NCBI GenBank assembly: GCA_017509045.1
Contig: JAFWQP010000048.1
Location: forward strand, 1-64,000
From: Bacteroidales bacterium
GTDB lineage: Bacteria > Bacteroidota > Bacteroidia > Bacteroidales > P3
Reading direction: 5' to 3'
Length of the DNA: 64,000 bases
The position numbers were made by a program, and so were the translations under genes. Below the pieces are notes generated by a model. It ran no database searches and had not been told where the DNA came from. It was given only the letters and a program-made list of their open reading frames with translations. Below are positions 63,331 through 64,000 of this stretch, piece after piece (position 1 is the first letter of the stretch; each line of letters starts with the position of its first letter).

Positions 63331-64000
63331 ATGCCGAGAAAAAAAGTTGCCAGCAAGGCGAAAGAAACGGTACGTTTGAGAGAAAAAAGACTGTCAAACG
63401 GGAATGTGTCGTTGTACCTGGACTATTACAAAGACGGGCAAAGGGAGTATGAATTTCTTAAACTCTATCTAATACCCGAAAAAACACCCTTTGACAAGCT
63501 GCATAACTTGGAGGTGCTGAACGCTGCAAACGCTATCAAAGCAGAGCGTACACGGGCAATCATAGCCGAAGAGGCGGGATTGAAGCGTGTTTGGCAGTCG
63601 AAAATTCTGTTGTCGGATTGGATGATGCATTGTGCAGAACAGGCAGAGCAGAGAGCCAGCACAGCAGCCAACCGCCACACGTGGGGGCGTACGATAGAGA
63701 ACACAGCCGACCTGTTGAGGCAATACGCTGGTGAACGTGTGAGAGTGTCGGACGTGGACACCGAATTTTGCAAGGGCTTTATAGAGTATTTGCGTACAGG
63801 TTACGTTATCGGGCGTAATGTGCAGAACACGGGGCAGCATTTAGCAGCCAGCACAGCACAAAAGCGTTACCAATGTTTGAGGTTTGCATTGTCCGAGGCT
63901 GTGAGGGAGGGCGTAATAAATAAAAACCCGTGTGATATGTTGGCAGATGCGGACAAAATCAAAGTACCCGAAAGCACACGGGCGTATCTTACCATTGATG
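63331..64000 (+). CDS. Tyrosine recombinase (phage integrase family), C-terminus cut by window edge
   Basis: The ATG at 63331 opens a frame that stays open to 64000, so 223 codons are visible. An arm-binding-like N-terminus (RLREKRLSNGNVSLYLDYYKDGQREYEFLKLYL) precedes the SAM-like core-binding domain (about 95-215: SDWMMHCAEQAEQRAS, HTWGRTIENTADLLRQY, QKRYQCLRFALSEAVREGVINKNPCDML). The catalytic R-H-R-Y domain lies beyond the window. The layout is that of Bacteroidota transposon and integrative-element recombinases. Its position just after tRNA-Val suggests the left end of an integrated element. Confidence 0.9.
   Translation, partial: MPRKKVASKAKETVRLREKRLSNGNVSLYLDYYKDGQREYEFLKLYLIPEKTPFDKLHNLEVLNAANAIKAERTRAIIAEEAGLKRVWQSKILLSDWMMHCAEQAEQRASTAANRHTWGRTIENTADLLRQYAGERVRVSDVDTEFCKGFIEYLRTGYVIGRNVQNTGQHLAASTAQKRYQCLRFALSEAVREGVINKNPCDMLADADKIKVPESTRAYLTID

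Overview
The window comes from a Bacteroidota chromosome, most likely an uncultured Bacteroidales. Four things support this: many promoters of the form TTG/TTTG - 19 nt - TAnnTTTG; a very large secreted protein ending in a type IX secretion (T9SS) C-terminal sorting domain; lipoproteins of Bacteroidales type and a CarboxypepD_reg-type TonB-dependent receptor; and family members such as MutA, DUF4294 and a 572-residue LysS. No species can be named from the sequence alone.

Layout. 1-1.7 kb: three minus-strand lipoproteins. 1.9-6.9 kb: a minus-strand run mutA - lptG/F-like permease - sufE - DUF59/SufT-like - oppC-like permease. 6.9-8.3 kb: non-coding and repeat rich. 8.3-25.1 kb: an AddA/RecB-like helicase-nuclease, tilS, and a 12-kb gene for a T9SS surface protein whose stop overlaps the tilS start. 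25.1-26.3 kb: non-coding, with a 94-bp repeat and a likely structured RNA with a boxA-like site. 26.3-30.1 kb: rlmB, lolD-like, hutI, ruvB. 30.2-34.2 kb: a tandem-domain Usp and a HI0933-family flavoprotein (overlapping genes), then an ABC-F ATPase facing them. 34.3-37.4 kb: tonB, a long intergenic stretch with the second 94-bp repeat and a promoter-to-terminator unit, a fimbrillin-like lipoprotein, and tRNA-Gln. 37.5-43.9 kb: lysS, an MBL hydrolase, ung, a TonB-dependent receptor, holA. 44.5-49.0 kb: acyl-CoA ligase, NlpC/P60, DUF4294, PlsC-like acyltransferase. 49.2-55.2 kb: MBL hydrolase, an unknown, DRTGG, PHP, rlmH, a methyltransferase, a GNAT/FemAB-like protein, an OmpA-like protein. 55.3-62.6 kb: ftsE, a K+ uptake run trkA-trkH-trkH, and a second acyl-CoA ligase. 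62.9-64 kb: two tRNA-Val genes and the start of a tyrosine recombinase, probably the edge of an integrated element.

The most unusual feature is not a gene. Nearly every gap holds a short tandem array, most often with a 7-bp period and otherwise 8, 9 or 11 bp. The unit sequences differ but the layout is constant. Several arrays fill gaps inside operons and end within a few bases of the next start codon. Others form inverted arms around an AT-rich centre. Two genes next to such sequence (a TrkH and a GNAT/FemAB-like protein) have family-like N-terminal coding sequence running upstream of their first ATG with no ATG, GTG or TTG available.

Limits: all calls are from reading the sequence. No database search, folding program or alignment was run, and domain positions are approximate.
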